Below, piece after piece: positions 1 to 13,850 of a stretch of DNA of 64,000 nucleotides (position 1 is its first letter; each line of letters starts with the position of its first letter). The DNA lies in the NCBI RefSeq assembly GCF_901709675.1, contig NC_051087.1:4981001-5045000 (forward strand), read 5' to 3'. This DNA is from Syngnathus acus (lineage: Eukaryota > Chordata > Actinopteri > Syngnathiformes > Syngnathidae). A program made the position numbers and the translations under genes. Below the pieces are notes generated by a model. It ran no database searches. It was not told the DNA's origin and saw only the letters and a program-made list of their open reading frames with translations.

Positions 1-1250
1 TTGTCAAATTTGTCCAGAAGTCCAAATTTGCCGTAGTATCTCACTAATAATTGCATGAAAGGTACGTCATGGTTATGAAAAAAATAATAATTTGAAGAAT
101 ATAGGAAGACCCCTAATGTAATGGTAGCAATATCTCATATTTCAATGTTGTTAGAGGTGAAAACAATTTGCAAGAAACAAAAAAGTGACAAACATGATTT
201 GCCTTTGTAGGCCGCATAAATTAATTTTGCAGGTTGTAGCACCTCTTCAAAAAAAAAAAAAAAACCCTGATAAATCCCCAATATGCCTTTTTCACAAAAA
301 AATAAGAAGTTCACCTCTGCGAAAAATAAAAAATATTGTAACAAATATCTGGAAAAAAAAATCACTATTTAATTTGCTTTAGTATACCAGAGCCCAATGT
401 AATAGAGGAACCATGTTTACAATTTCATCCATGTTCTTGGAAAATCATTCAAGGGGTGTGGATACCTGTTGCCCATTTCTGTCCTACGTTGCGCTCCGTT
501 TCTAATTTGCGGCGGTTAACTCCATTTTACACTTGTGCAACGTTTAACAATGTTAAAAATGAGGTGCTTTACATGATGCGCTTGTCAGTAAATTCAATGA
601 GTTTTATTGCTTTTACATCTTCTCAATAGCACTTATATGAATGTTACTGCAAACATTTATTTATCCTTGATAAAGAGCATATGATGGCCACAGTTTGACC
701 CTGGACTAACTTTATTTTCTGTTGCTTCCTATGGGAAAAATGTGAACACATTGGAAGTTAACCAGGATAGCCCAACATACCTAATGAAGAGCTGTGAGAG
801 CTTTAATAGCAAAAATAAAATGGCTGCAAAGTCAAACTATTGTATGTTGTCTCATAATCTTTTAATCGTTGTTTTTGGAGGCGTTTTCTGCTATTGGTGT
901 TTTGTTAACCAAACAACCAGACACGTGTGTGACTGCCAATATTTTGCAAGGATTGCATTGCATAAATTCTGCCTAGCAACAAGTGAGCATGTGAGGTGAC
1001 CGGGAACTATAATCTGCCAGCTAAAAATTGTGTTTTATCATATAGACTGCTTGCTGTCCTGATAGTCTTGTTGGAGGCAATATTGGAAGTAATAAAAATA
1101 AATCTGGCAGTAAGGGGGAGTACTGGCTCTTTTTCATATAAAACAGCAGTGATACATAGCAATAGATATGTCACACCTTGCCAGCCTCTCAAACTCAAGA
1201 AGAGTGTGCCAGTGTGAGTAAAAAAGAAAATTGAGAGAAGGGGCCAGTGA
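1..1250. other. AT-rich intergenic sequence
   Basis: No gene-like signal. There are A runs near 250-265 and short AT-rich stretches. The ORFs present are short and have no recognisable domains. Confidence 0.6.
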
Positions 1251-1254
1251 TGCT

Positions 1255-1835
1255 GCAATGAGATTGTGTGTGTGCGTGCGCGTGTCGTTTTTTGGGGTAC
1301 AGAGGAGGGGTGCAGGTGGCACGGAGCTGGCGTGGGCCCGGGCTCTCTGTCCCCTGGCTGTGCCAGCCTCCATCTGTCATCAGCAGGAACATCTGCAGCC
1401 CAAGGTGCCCTTGTCGCCCAGCGTTAGAGTAACGAGTTTGGCGTTTCCATTAGTCGGCCGCCGTCGCCTGCTTTGGCGTCGGCCAAGAGCGTGGCATTTT
1501 TTGGGTGCGAGCTTGTGGGTGTCTAGATAGCAGGATGAGGATGAGAGAGCAAGCTGGAGATTTGTTTGTTGGTTTGTGCGCCTGTGTGTGTGTGCGTGTG
1601 TGTGTGTGTGTGCGTGTGTGCCAGAACAACATGGCAGCGCGGCACATTGACCCAGCTGGGATGAGCCGGCATGTCGAGTCATGTCCCCTCCTGATGAGAG
1701 CCGGTGCCCAATGCGCTCATGCCACTGCCAGACCTCGGCTCTCTTCTCCTCACCCAGCCTCACATCTTCCCATGCCCCATCTGTCCTCCCCCTCTCTGGT
1801 CCCTCACTCACCTCTCTGCCATCCTTCCTTTCCTC
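1255..1835. other. GC-rich island with a GT tract and NFI-like palindrome
   Basis: A GC-richer block in AT-rich surroundings. It contains TTGGCGTCGGCCAA at 1473-1486 (NFI half-sites facing each other with a 4-base spacer; the canonical spacer is 5) and an imperfect GT repeat at about 1582-1620. Pyrimidine-rich sequence continues to about 2020. It could be an enhancer or a minor promoter; no exon is evident. Confidence 0.35.
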
Positions 1836-2535
1836 CCCCCGTGCTCCTCACACTCGCTCTCCTCCGCATCTGAGCCATTCTCACTTTTTTTTTAATCTTC
1901 CTGTTCCCAGAAAACAGATGGTACTTCTTTCCCGCTTCTTTTCATCCTCATCTCTGTGCATCTCCCCCAAACCTCCCCCCTCCCCATCCCATTCCTAACC
2001 TCCATCCCTCCTGCCGCCTTGTTCCTTGTTTCATCAGCATCACTCCATTGCGGCCTTTCGCTGATGCTTGCTTTCTTGAAAATATTTTTGGGAAATTTTG
2101 TGATTCCTTTAACAGTTTTATCAGTATGTAAACAGAAAAAAAAGAGACAATAAAGGAATTGGCAGCTAAACAAAAGAAAACATCAGTCGTGTGGAAATTT
2201 TAAAAGAAAATGAAAGAAAGGAATTGTCCACCCAAATAAAATTGAAACCGAATAAATCAATTAAGTGGTGTGCTTTGAACGAATCTATTTGAGTGACTAT
2301 TTTGAAACAATAATCACAAAATTAATTCATAAAATATTAAAAAGAATTTTTAATAGGATTTGATCATCTAAATTATATTATCAACTTCTGTTCCCTTGTT
2401 TTGACCAGATTAATATTGCCTGGAGTTGTTCCATTGTAGCAGATTCCCCATTCAACAACTTATTCAAATATTTTTCCATATTTAATTTTGACAGCTGCCA
2501 TCATGATGCATTGCTTTGGACAGCAAACTAGTTGA
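1836..2535. other. AT-rich sequence without features
   Basis: Pyrimidine-rich to about 2020, then AT-rich with A runs. Nothing recognisable. Confidence 0.5.
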
Positions 2536-2590
2536 GTATCAACAGATTGTGCTTTGCGCTAGACTGGGCACGAAAATAGGTCCCATAGTA

Positions 2591-2630
2591 GTTGATTGAC
2601 TCAACAGCACCTCTGCTGGTTGCAACCTGG
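2591..2630 (-). repeat. short dispersed element with CCAGCAGAGGTGC core, copy 1
   Basis: On the minus strand this reads TTGCAACCAGCAGAGGTGC followed by TGTTGAGTCAAT. The core recurs at 45258-45297 and 63109-63150, so it is a dispersed element rather than unique DNA. The copies at 2.6 and 63.1 kb are almost identical over CCAGCAGAGGTGC-GTTGAGTCAAT. Class not assigned. Confidence 0.55.
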
Positions 2631-2659
2631 TAATTAACTCTCAACTCAGTTGCCTCTAC

Positions 2660-2875
2660 ATGCCAACACGGTGGTGTTGTGCTTGGCACAATCGCCTCAC
2701 AGTTGAGAGGTCGCAGGTTCAAATCTCAGGACCTCCTGTGTGGACTTGGCATGTTCTCCCCATCCACACGTGGGTTTTCCTCATCCTACCACATTCCAAA
2801 AACATTCATTGGGGATTCTAAATTGTCCGTAGGTGTGAACGTGAGCGTGCATGATTATTGTGTGTATTGGCTTGA
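2660..2875 (+). repeat. teleost dispersed repeat (tRNA-like head, GCATGTTCTCCCC core)
   Basis: The sequence runs GTTGAGAGGTCGCAGGTTCA (resembling a tRNA B-box), then TGTGTGGACTTGGCATGTTC, TCCCCATCCACACGTGGG, CATTCCAAAAACATTCATTG, TAAATTGTCCGTAGGTGTGA. This ordered set of motifs is a very common interspersed element in percomorph genomes. A better copy is at 23395-23615. The copy is decayed and its exact family is not assigned. Confidence 0.75.
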
Positions 2876-2879
2876 GAGC

Positions 2880-5490
2880 TAATATGCTTCACTAATGTGG
2901 ACAAGCTCTATGGAAAACTCATGTATAGATGCCCAAATATGTAATTCTGAATCGGTTTCAAAATAATTGATCAACGTGCAGAAATTTGCTAAAGGTTCCT
3001 GAAATTAGAGGATGGAACGAATTAAGAAATTAATATTAAAATAAATCTGCACGATTTATGGAATATATACATTGTGTAGCTTTTATCTGACTTTTGATTT
3101 CTCCTTAATGTGCTGGTCAGGCTTCCACCGTCCGCGACGTGGCTGCTGTTTGTGTTTGCAAACACATGGTGGCTCTAACGAGCAGCAATCTGTCTGCACA
3201 TTAATGAAGCGGAGCCTTGGCTGCAATTGTGTCAATTACCCGCAGAATACTAATCAGAGCAGCACCCAATGAGACAAGATGGCAATATTCTTTTTTTTTT
3301 TTTTCATTTACGGCTTTATGAATCAGTTGAGAGAAATTTCAGTTTGGGACACAAAACATTTTAGCCAAGAAAGGGAGCTTTTTATTCTCACTTCTGAATC
3401 CAGTCACTTCGAAAACAAGAGGTTTGGGGGGAAAAAGCACTCTTATAGTTTTTGTTTTGTTTTTTAAAACAAAATTCCACTCTTGGCACGTCCCTCTCAG
3501 GGCCCTATCAACACTTATAGTGTCGTTGAGAGCGAGCGAGATGAAGCGACAACTGCTAATCAATAAGATTTCTGCAACCTCTTCTTTTTCTACACCTCTT
3601 CTCCCCCCCAAGAGGCCCGTGGCATTCAAGACGAGCCAAGACGAGCTTGGCATTGTAGAGCATGCCTTAAAAAGAAACACCTGCGAGGTGGAAGACTTAA
3701 AAAAAAAAAAGTAGAAAAAGAAGTAGAGAGAGAGAGAGAGAAAAAAAATCCTGCTTTTCGCAGCTCTTAAAAAATGTTGGCAAATGTTCCATGGCTTTTT
3801 CTGGGAACAAAACAGTAAAGAGAAAGCTCTCCCATGCAAGTAAAGACAAAAGGGGGATGCTTTTCCATAGAGACGGGAGGTGTCATTACACTTGAGACGC
3901 TTGCCAGATTTGGACTTTATCTCACCCCCCCCCCCCCCTTTTTTTCCCCTACTATCTATACCGTCTTCATTTATTAGGCAAACAAATAATAAAGAGTGTT
4001 TTTTTTTTTTTTCCAAGGGGGATTTTGGAAGGGGAGACAAAGATGTAGAGGGACGTGGCGAGGGATGGAAGTGGCGAGCGAGCGAGGGCGAACGCAAACA
4101 GATGGCACTCTTGGCATGCGGCGCTCTCTTAAATCTGTTTCTGCTGTTTTTCCTCGTGTGTACGAGGCTTTAACCTCGTGCTAACCTGTGTCCTGGCCTG
4201 ACCCGCAACCCCAACTGCTGTTTGTAAGTGTGTACTGCACCGTGGGTCCGAGTGCGCGCGCGTGTGTATGTCCTGGTTGCTTCTTTAGCAAATTGAGTCC
4301 TCTAATTAAATCATGCAGAATTATTCTAATTAAGAATATATGATTAAAAAAAAAAAACAGGAGGGGTTTTGAGCCTTTTCTATGTACCCTTGCCCAGACT
4401 CATACGTGGTCATGATTCTCCAAAAGTAGAACTCTGAATTGTCATTGTAGCATTTTTAATTCAAATGAATTGCTTAAAATAACGATAAAAAGAAAAGTCA
4501 AAGCAATACAAAAAATGGAAAATTTTAATTCTGAAAGTAAACTTATTCAAAGGGCATTTCAATTTTAAATATCAGGAACAAACGACAAGAATATTATTCA
4601 GATGGTCCAATTTTTAATCTTAATTGGGTTGTTTTTAACGTTTTTAAGGGTTTATTTGGACATTTCTGTCAGTGGCAAACTTGTCATTACACTTTACAGT
4701 CAGATATACATACACTAAAGACAAAGCTGCTCAATGATAAGATTAGATTCATTCAAAGCATACAAAGGTCTTTCAGTGCGGTAAAAAACAAGTCATCAAG
4801 GCACGCAATGTAAACCAAAGATGTCAAAGGTTAGCCATTATCAAATCTCATATTATCAGTAGTATGTCATTAGAACAGTAGAACAGTGTACACCAAAGCA
4901 CTGAGATTTATTTTTGTTTCCAGAATCTCTACAAGTTGAAAAGGAGGCAGAACCTTTTTTGGCTATCAGCCTCCTCTTCTCAGGGGACGATTATCTGTTT
5001 TAAGTCCAAAAGACAGAAGACAGATATCCTCTCGAAAAAGGAGGCGTCCTGTCTGATAGCGGGAAAATTATTGCTGTGTTTGCCTTGAACCATGCATGCA
5101 CTGTAAGGCTTATTTTCCAATACCTCTTTTGAATTATTTTTATTTGGGAGGCTACAGATAGTCATACACAAATATATACATTTGAGTATGAAGTTGCTAT
5201 TTGTCCATTTTTCCCCCTGCTTCTGGATTTATATGACTTTTGCACCACATTTGATCAGAAAATTCTACTTTATATCATCACTATAGTGATTGCAAGAATT
5301 CCTAAAAGCTCTCAAGCCTATTGAGAATAAAACCGAATAAAAGTCCTAAAAGCATTTACTGATGGTGGGAGCAACATCCAACACCTGGTGTGCCCAGCGC
5401 CTATTAAGGACACTTCCGTCTCTGTGTGAACATTCACGCGGTGACTCCCATAGACGCTCTATAGATTTCACTCAATGCACGTCACTTATA
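2880..5490. other. intergenic, AT-rich with homopolymers
   Basis: No gene found. It includes T and C runs (3291-3304, 3927-3938), a GA run (3724-3741) and an everted pair of NFI-type half-sites, GCCAAGACGAGCTTGGC (3635-3651). The 252-codon minus-strand ORF at 3339-4097 crosses several homopolymers and shows no domain. Confidence 0.5.
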
Positions 5491-5499
5491 TGTGTGTCT

Positions 5500-5742
5500 G
5501 TTTGGTAGGGGAACGGCGGTAGTGTGAGCTCATTTGCATAATCTCCCATTTAAAGGAGGGATGTGCTGGAAGCTGTGTTTTTTTTGTGGTTTTTTTTACG
5601 GGGGGGGGTGATGGTAAAGGGCTGGCGAGGCGGGAGGGTGTACAAAGTGTTCATTGTGTACTCACAGGATAGCAAGAATACCCCGTAGGGCCTAGTGTGT
5701 GTGTAACGTGTGTGTTTTCAATGTTTATCTATGTGTGTGCGT

Positions 5743-5779
<37 letters not shown>

Positions 5780-6660
5780 GGAGCCACACCTGTCAGGAGA
5801 GCCTGAGGGAAGCAATGAGACCATGATAATGTGTGTGTGTGAGGCAGATAGTCAATGGGATTTCATTAACATCGACAAGAGCATTAAAATCTTTGGGCCA
5901 AATCAAGGTTTTTATGTCCTAATTGTTTCCCTTTATTAACTTGGCTTGTTATCACGCCATTTTCTTCTCTTCTGCAGTATAACGCCGCCACCGCAGCCGC
6001 ACACACGCTCGTATGTCGTCCTCCCAGTCTGAGCAGCAAGCATCCTTGCAGTAGCAGCATGATTTAATTACTTCTCTTCCTCATGCCAAATCCTAATCTA
6101 CGCAAGCAGGCTGATAGGATCAGAGTGGAAAAAAAAAATAATGGTGAAATTTGATTTTTTCTTTTTTTTTTTTTATGGAGGCAAGGGGGTGGGGGACTTA
6201 GGAGAGCCCAGAAGTGCTGAAGTAGCTCGTGGCTGTCTCCTCCGGTAGACCATAAATGCTCCACAATCTGCTTAATATCCCCGCTGCTCTCATTAGATTA
6301 GAAAACATTAAGGAGATTGGGAGATTTGCACGCCATTGTTTCACAAAGACAACATGGGGCACAGAGGCCACAAATTACCAATGGTGACAAAGGGGAGAGT
6401 TGTCAGGGGTTAAATTAATCAATAAAGACGTTAGTGTCAGAAATAAGGATGCCCAATTACTACTTGCCTGATAGAAACAGTAACACTCTCACAACATTCC
6501 TTAATAATGGTAAATTTGGGGTCAGTGTGTGACCAACGTCCACTAAATCAATGTTAGGCTTCAGGAACGTTATCAGTACTCAAAGTCCTAATTCCACATT
6601 GGCAATGCTGCCTCATTAACATAAGTCTACTTTGGCTGTAAAGGGGCTAGAAAGAAAAAG
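5500..6660. promoter_or_regulatory. possible conserved noncoding block with octamer-like site
   Basis: Sequence of mixed composition with an octamer-like ATTTGCATAAT (5531-5541), a GT microsatellite (5732-5779) and, from about 6270 to 6650, dense homeodomain-type ATTA/TAAT cores without repeat structure, as in developmental enhancers. An acceptor-like signal ends at 5977 (TTCTTCTCTTCTGCAG) and is followed by 87 bases open in one frame before TAA. No function can be assigned without comparative data. Confidence 0.3.
5732..5779. repeat. GT microsatellite
   Basis: Imperfect (GT)n interrupted by GC steps, becoming pure GT at the 3' end. Confidence 0.95.
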
Positions 6661-9155
6661 TTGCCCCCCCCCCCCTCGCACTTTTGGCAGGCGGAGTGGT
6701 AAAGTTCCTCAGGCAAGTATAAACAAATGAACACAAAAAGAGCCATTTTGATTGTGCAGGTCCCAGCAGTCAGATTGGGTTTTAATAAGAACCATTAAAC
6801 TTACTGTATGTGCTCTCAAGCCCAGGGAGGCAAATGATATGGCCCTCATCTTATATGTACGAGACGATTGTTTCTGCAGCTCGAGTTTAGGGACCAATCA
6901 CTTAATGCATAACACTTCACATTGTTGAGGGAATAAAGTGCAAAAAGTCCATCTAAATTTTGGCAAGCTGGTTAATTTACTCGGTTCCCTGGGTGACTAA
7001 TACGAGAGATGATTTTTTTTGTGTGTGTTGTGCTGGCTGATTGTGTAAAAGCCACACTGGACGGCGGTTTGTGTTTTGACCGTTGAGGCACATTTTGGCA
7101 AGGCCGAGATCTGCATTCTTGCTTGCTTGCTAACTCGGAAGGGTCACGTGGCCTCGGAACGGCTTGGCTTTTTTTCTACCATCAATTTATGGAGGAATGT
7201 AAATTACAGTAAATTACACTTTATTTTCCCTTTCGTTTTACAAAAGGATGACTTCGATTCTAAATTGCCCAATATACATGAAAAATATTAAAATAACTTG
7301 CATTCAAACTGCATTTTATTCATTCAGATCAGTCTTGAGAATGTCTCTAATATCACGTACTACCGCTAGAGGCCGCTAGAAGCTGCATTCATCGCATTGG
7401 CGTACTGCTTGCAGTACATGATCAGAAGATAGCAGCTATTTTTTTGTTCTTTCCTCAAAATCTCGTTCTAAACATCATGTAGCGATTCTTAGTTATTAGA
7501 ATTTGCGGGATGATTGAAAGTATAAAAGTAAATGTTTGACTTTTGGTGAAAAGTCAACTAATGAGTCTGATATTTAGATTCACAGACTAAGTAGTTTAAC
7601 AAGACTTTGTTTCTCCTTGCATGTATAGTATAACAAATCTTCATGCATTATTTAGTAGACATGCACGTTAAGACAAATGTCATTCATAAATTACAGAAGA
7701 TATTTTAAAATGTATGATACTTATAAATCCTCAAGGGGAAAGCAATTTGCATTCTACTGTCTGTATTTTGTGTTGCACACAAGGAACAACTTAAAGTAAA
7801 GAAAAAAAAACACACAGAAAAAGAAGAAATCATTCATACATTATTAAATATTTAAATAGCAAAACAAAAGAGGTCATCATTATGAAAACATTTGATCAAA
7901 ATACCAAAGAGTAGTTGTCACATTCTCCACACAACAAAACAGTATTGTCCTTTGTAGTTACATAAAAGTCTTATTATAGCACCATGATTTATCCTTAGAA
8001 TGATTCCACCTCTTTTGTAAGCCTGAGTGATTGACGTAACACACCAAAAGGTGCCAACCACACAAACATTAAGTGAAAATGTTGATCCAAATTTAAAGCT
8101 GCGGCACTTTGGATTTGAGGTGCGTTCAAGCCAAACAAAACACAACGTTATTGCACAAAAGGCATGCCATGCTGTTTATTTGCGCACTGGCGTAGAATCC
8201 TTTTTAATTGCTTGAATCGCTCTTTCTATTTGCATCGGTTTACGTTATCGGGAGCCATATCATTGCCAATATTGCATCGGATTGACAGCGAGCAAATCTA
8301 GCTGAGTGTGTTGTTGTTTGGACGACATAATGGAACTCACTGCTCCTAATGTCTAAAGTGTTTAGCTAGCTGTGGTTTGCTCAAGACACACACACACACA
8401 CAGTGTATGCTTTATGGGATGCCCATTGATGTCATGGCAACCCCATATCCTCAGCAAGGCGGAAGATATCCCGTGCCAAAAAGATGCCATGGTAACTTTT
8501 TTCATTCTTTTTTTTTTTTTTTTTGTTGCCCAGAAACCTTTGAAGCTTATTAAGTGAAACCGATGGGGAGACAAGTGGACAAGGAGAGAGGGAAAGACAG
8601 AGCGATTGGGAGCGCGTTCTGTCTCGCCGCCAAAATTGCGTCTTTGTTTCAAGGAACATTGTGAACCAGCTTGCTAATGGTGCCTTCAGTGAATAAATAA
8701 AAAAAAAAAAAAAAAAAAGTTGCACAAACACATTGCGCCTAGCACTGTGCATCTGAAAATGTTGTGCCAACATCTCCTTACTTTTCAGGCAGCTTGCACA
8801 AGCCTGCAAGTTAAAATATTTCCCCGGTATATATGCTGTACCTATTTGTGAGTTGTTCAATCATAAGTGAGCATATACCCTTCACCGCGTAATAAAATTA
8901 CTCTTTCTCCTTGAGTTAGCTTACGGCGGCAGTGGTGCTACCCGGTGAGACCCGTGTCAGGCTCTGCCAGTTTCATTAGTGCTGATGGATGACCTCATGA
9001 CAGCCATTCCGCTCACTTCCACTTCAAAGCGAGCGACACAGCAACTTTGGATGAGCCCGGAGCTTACAGGAAAATGCTCTATGCTGATTACAGACGTACA
9101 GTACGATAAAGTCTTCAACTGCTGTTAAATAACAGTTGTCAAACTCATTTTTGTT
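6660..9155. other. AT-rich sequence without genes
   Basis: Homopolymer runs (C at 6664-6674, T at 8508-8524, A at 8700-8718) and AT-rich sequence. A GC-like motif ACCGCTAGAGGCCGCTAG at 7361-7378 is loosely CTCF-like. No coding signal. Confidence 0.5.
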
Positions 9156-9415
9156 GCCGTCCACATTGTCATTATGGTTTTCCTTGTGGGGCCAATACAT
9201 GAGTGGATATTCTCACTTATGCAGAATACAGTACAAAAAAAAAAGTCCAGCAATTTTCTAATTTATTTTGAAAGTGGGGAAATGTTGTAATGTCTTACTG
9301 TTATTAAAAGGGAAGGCAGTTTTGGTATTTTAAATAGATTTGCATTAGCGGGCCATATTAAATTATGTGCTGGGCCGGATCTAGCCCTCAGACCTTATGT
9401 TTGAAACCTGTGCTA
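9150..9415 (+). repeat. teleost dispersed repeat ending GGGCCGGATCTAGCCC
   Basis: The 3' part reads GGGCCATATTAAATTATGTG, then GGGCCGGATCTAGCCCTCAG and TTATGTTTGAAACCTGTGC. This is the signature of a widespread fish element whose consensus ends close to GGGCCTTGAGTTTGACACC. Related fragments occur near 21870-21915 and 59500-59575. Class not assigned. Confidence 0.65.
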
Positions 9416-9559
9416 TAATTTGATGAAAGGATTTATCGTTTAGTTCACTATCTCAAGCAACCAAAATTGTATTTATAGATCTAGCAATCGGCCTTGTAAA
9501 AAAATATTTTCCCATGTGTTTAATAAATCAATTGTGTATCTACACAGGGAGGAGTAGTT

Positions 9560-9850
9560 TCCTTCATGTTCCACTTTGTCTGGTACTGTGACGGCGCCGT
9601 TGTGCCTACGTCCACGTTGGCTATGCACACCGTGCGCCGACGACAGGGCTCGCCTCGATGCTTAGTTAGGACTTTTGGTGGCAATTTCCATATTGCCTGG
9701 GGTCATGTGGGCACGGTGCCCACTCCTGGTGTTGTGGGTGCCTACCGAGGCGTGGGGAGATTAAAGCGGGCGCACTGTGCCACAAAAGGGCCTGTCTAGT
9801 GCTTTTTAATTCGCCTATATTAGGGCACCGTGCCAAGCTAGCTCCCTGCT
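9560..9850. other. GC-rich island with clustered palindromes
   Basis: Within 170 bp there are GGCAAT-N6-ATTGCC (9680-9697), the perfect palindrome GTGGGCAC-G-GTGCCCAC (9707-9723) and further GCAC/GTGC pairs (CACCGTGCGCC near 9629, GGGCACCGTGCC near 9824). The island contrasts with AT-rich flanks. A 77-codon ORF at 9566 has no domain. Either an enhancer or a relic of a mobile element. Confidence 0.35.
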
Positions 9851-10283
9851 ATGTCAAACACTCCATAACTGGCACGGCAAGTACTCGCAGCAAGAAAGAG
9901 AGGCAGAGAGAGCATGAGAAGACTTTCATTCTCTTTTTCACACACTTGGACACATGCTTGCTTGCTTGTAATTAGCAGTCTGTTGCCTTTGCAGGTTTGG
10001 GTGGGGGGGGGGGGGACTCCCGGCATTATCATTCACGTCCTAGCGATTACCTCCGCCAAGCCCCCGGGAAGGAATTAATGTTTTTATCATTGTGGTTTGT
10101 TTTATTTATTTATTCCCTCAGCCAACTCATCTATCCGCCCGCCCGCCTGATTGAATGTATGCTTCGTACAAGCCTGACTGAAAAACTAATACACCACAAC
10201 TCAGTGTAGAGCGAAGAACTTTACGCCGATCCAGAAATCAGATCCAGGAATTTTGAACGTGTCATTTATCAGAGGAGAAACTC

Positions 10284-10350
10284 CACCTGCCGGACACAGG
10301 TGTTTGGCCTCGGCAGAGGTCGACGCTCTGCTGAGTGCTCTTGTTTATTT
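10284..10350 (+). repeat. dispersed module ACAGGTGTTTGGCCT, copy 1
   Basis: CACAGGTGTTTGGCCTCGG followed by CAGAGGTCGACGCTCTGCTG and AGTGCTCTTGTTTATT. It matches copy 2 at 10528-10600 in order and spacing. The motif around GGCCTTGGCGGAGGT is common in fish dispersed repeats. Class not assigned. Confidence 0.65.
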
Positions 10351-10527
10351 GGCTTGTTTGATTGAATGATCGCGGATAAAATATTCAACCTATTTCCAAT
10401 TAAATGCTTTCTGGACTGAAACGGTCATTTTTCAAAATGAAATAATAGGCGGATAAATGGGAATAAAATCATTGTTTTATTGTGTGCGGCATGTGACCAA
10501 ATGCTCCTTGGCCTGGTGACTTGGAGA

Positions 10528-10600
10528 CCTTGCCTGACAGCACACAGGTGTTTGGCCTTGGGGGAGGTCTGTGTTGTATTGATTGCTGTTGTTTGTGCAT
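10528..10600 (+). repeat. dispersed module ACAGGTGTTTGGCCT, copy 2
   Basis: CACAGGTGTTTGGCCTTGG, then GGGAGGTCTGTGTTGTATTG and TTGCTGTTGTTTGTGC. Same strand and order as copy 1, 244 bp downstream. Confidence 0.65.
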
Positions 10601-10938
10601 AAGATTATGAAAACTACTTGCTCACTACTAACTAAAGGAAAACAACTTTTGAAAAGTGAATCTGGATTCATGTGCTGCTCCAGGATTTGATCTCTATCAA
10701 ATGCTAATAGTGAAGTTGTTCAAATTTTTGTTTCAGAATTTTGCAAACAACCAAGATAGAAAAGTGTGATTTAAAAATAAAAAAAAAACACAAAAATGTT
10801 TGAAACATTTTGATGGAGGTATGTAGTCTTGTGAGACGTGAGGCACAAAACAAGGATGAATGAAACAGAATTAAACAATCTTGCCGATCTCGAGTGCTCG
10901 TTAGAGAGCAATAGAACCTTTTTCTGTTTGTTTTTGCG

Positions 10939-10980
10939 CAAATTGGCCTTCGTGGAGGTCTGTGCTCAAACACTAATGAG
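10939..10980 (+). repeat. dispersed module, degraded copy 3
   Basis: AATTGGCCTTCGTGGAGGTC followed by TGTGCTCAAACACTAATGAG aligns to the centre of copies 1 and 2. Confidence 0.45.
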
Positions 10981-11149
10981 TTTTCTTTTGTAATGCTGAA
11001 AGGACGTAAGAAAAATACTAGAAAAATAAATGACCGAATGCAAACTTTTGAAAGTCCACCCCCCCCATTTTTATTTATTTTTTTGGGTCGAATGAAGTCT
11101 GTACATTGTGTGTCCTTTGGTCACTGTGTAATCAGTCAGTGATATCTCA

Positions 11150-13120
<1,971 letters not shown>

Positions 13121-13539
13121 AGGTCAAATGAGGTAGAAGGTAGCAAAGCCATTGATGTAGTTTGAAGCCCCCTCCCCCCTCCACTCCATCACACACATGC
13201 ACCCACATGATGTCGTCTTCTCTGCTTAGCACCGCAGATGCCCAAGTTGCCCTGCAACAGCTGTCTCACCATGTGCCCGACCAAGTGTTGCCACCCAATG
13301 GAGGGGAGAGGAAGTGAGGAGCAGCAGGAGGAGAAGGCGGGTGCAGGAAGGGAGGGGACAATGTCATGAATATTCATTTGGGCCATTTTGTTTCACTCTT
13401 TCTTTCCCCTTCCCATTAGGACTAATAGCATTTTTTATCTTCGGGCAAGAATTTGGTGGTTGTGAGCAAAGCGTTAATCTCGATGTTTGTTTCATTGTTT
13501 GTCTGTGGTTTGGTGCTGGATTTGGTGGCACAGCCAGCA

Positions 13540-13850
13540 CCCCCATCCTGCACACCGCCCCCTCCTCCTGCTCCCCATTTCCCCATCGCAGGATGCCCCC
13601 CTGGTAGTAAAACGAAAAGGGAGGGATTGGAAATTGATGGGCCGACCTCCGATTGGCGACCGACACTGTGGGCGACCAATAAGACGGTGAGGGAAGCATG
13701 GTAACAGCGGGTGGGGTATTTTCAAATGCAGACGCCGGTCCAAAAAGTCAGATGCCGTATCCAAACTCCATTCCAGCGATGGAACAAAATGGACGCCAGG
13801 CGTGGTGCGCCGCCATTTTGGGAGCGCTGCTTGGCGTACGCGAGCTGTGT
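13540..13850. promoter_or_regulatory. promoter-like island with CCAAT boxes and a YY1-like site
   Basis: A GC-rich block with ATTGG at 13626-13630 and 13652-13656, CCAAT at 13676-13680, and GCCGCCATTTTGGG (13810-13822, YY1-like) beside a second AAAATGG on the opposite orientation (13787-13793). This combination is typical of compact housekeeping or noncoding-RNA promoters. No linked exon was found. Confidence 0.35.

Noticed and set aside
2700-2740. tRNA gene suggested by GGTCGCAGGTTCAAATC
   Set aside because: Only a B-box-like segment is present; no cloverleaf. It belongs to a dispersed repeat.
3339-4097. 252-codon minus-strand ORF
   Set aside because: Runs through A, T and C homopolymers; Lys/Ser/Phe-rich with no recognisable family or splice context.
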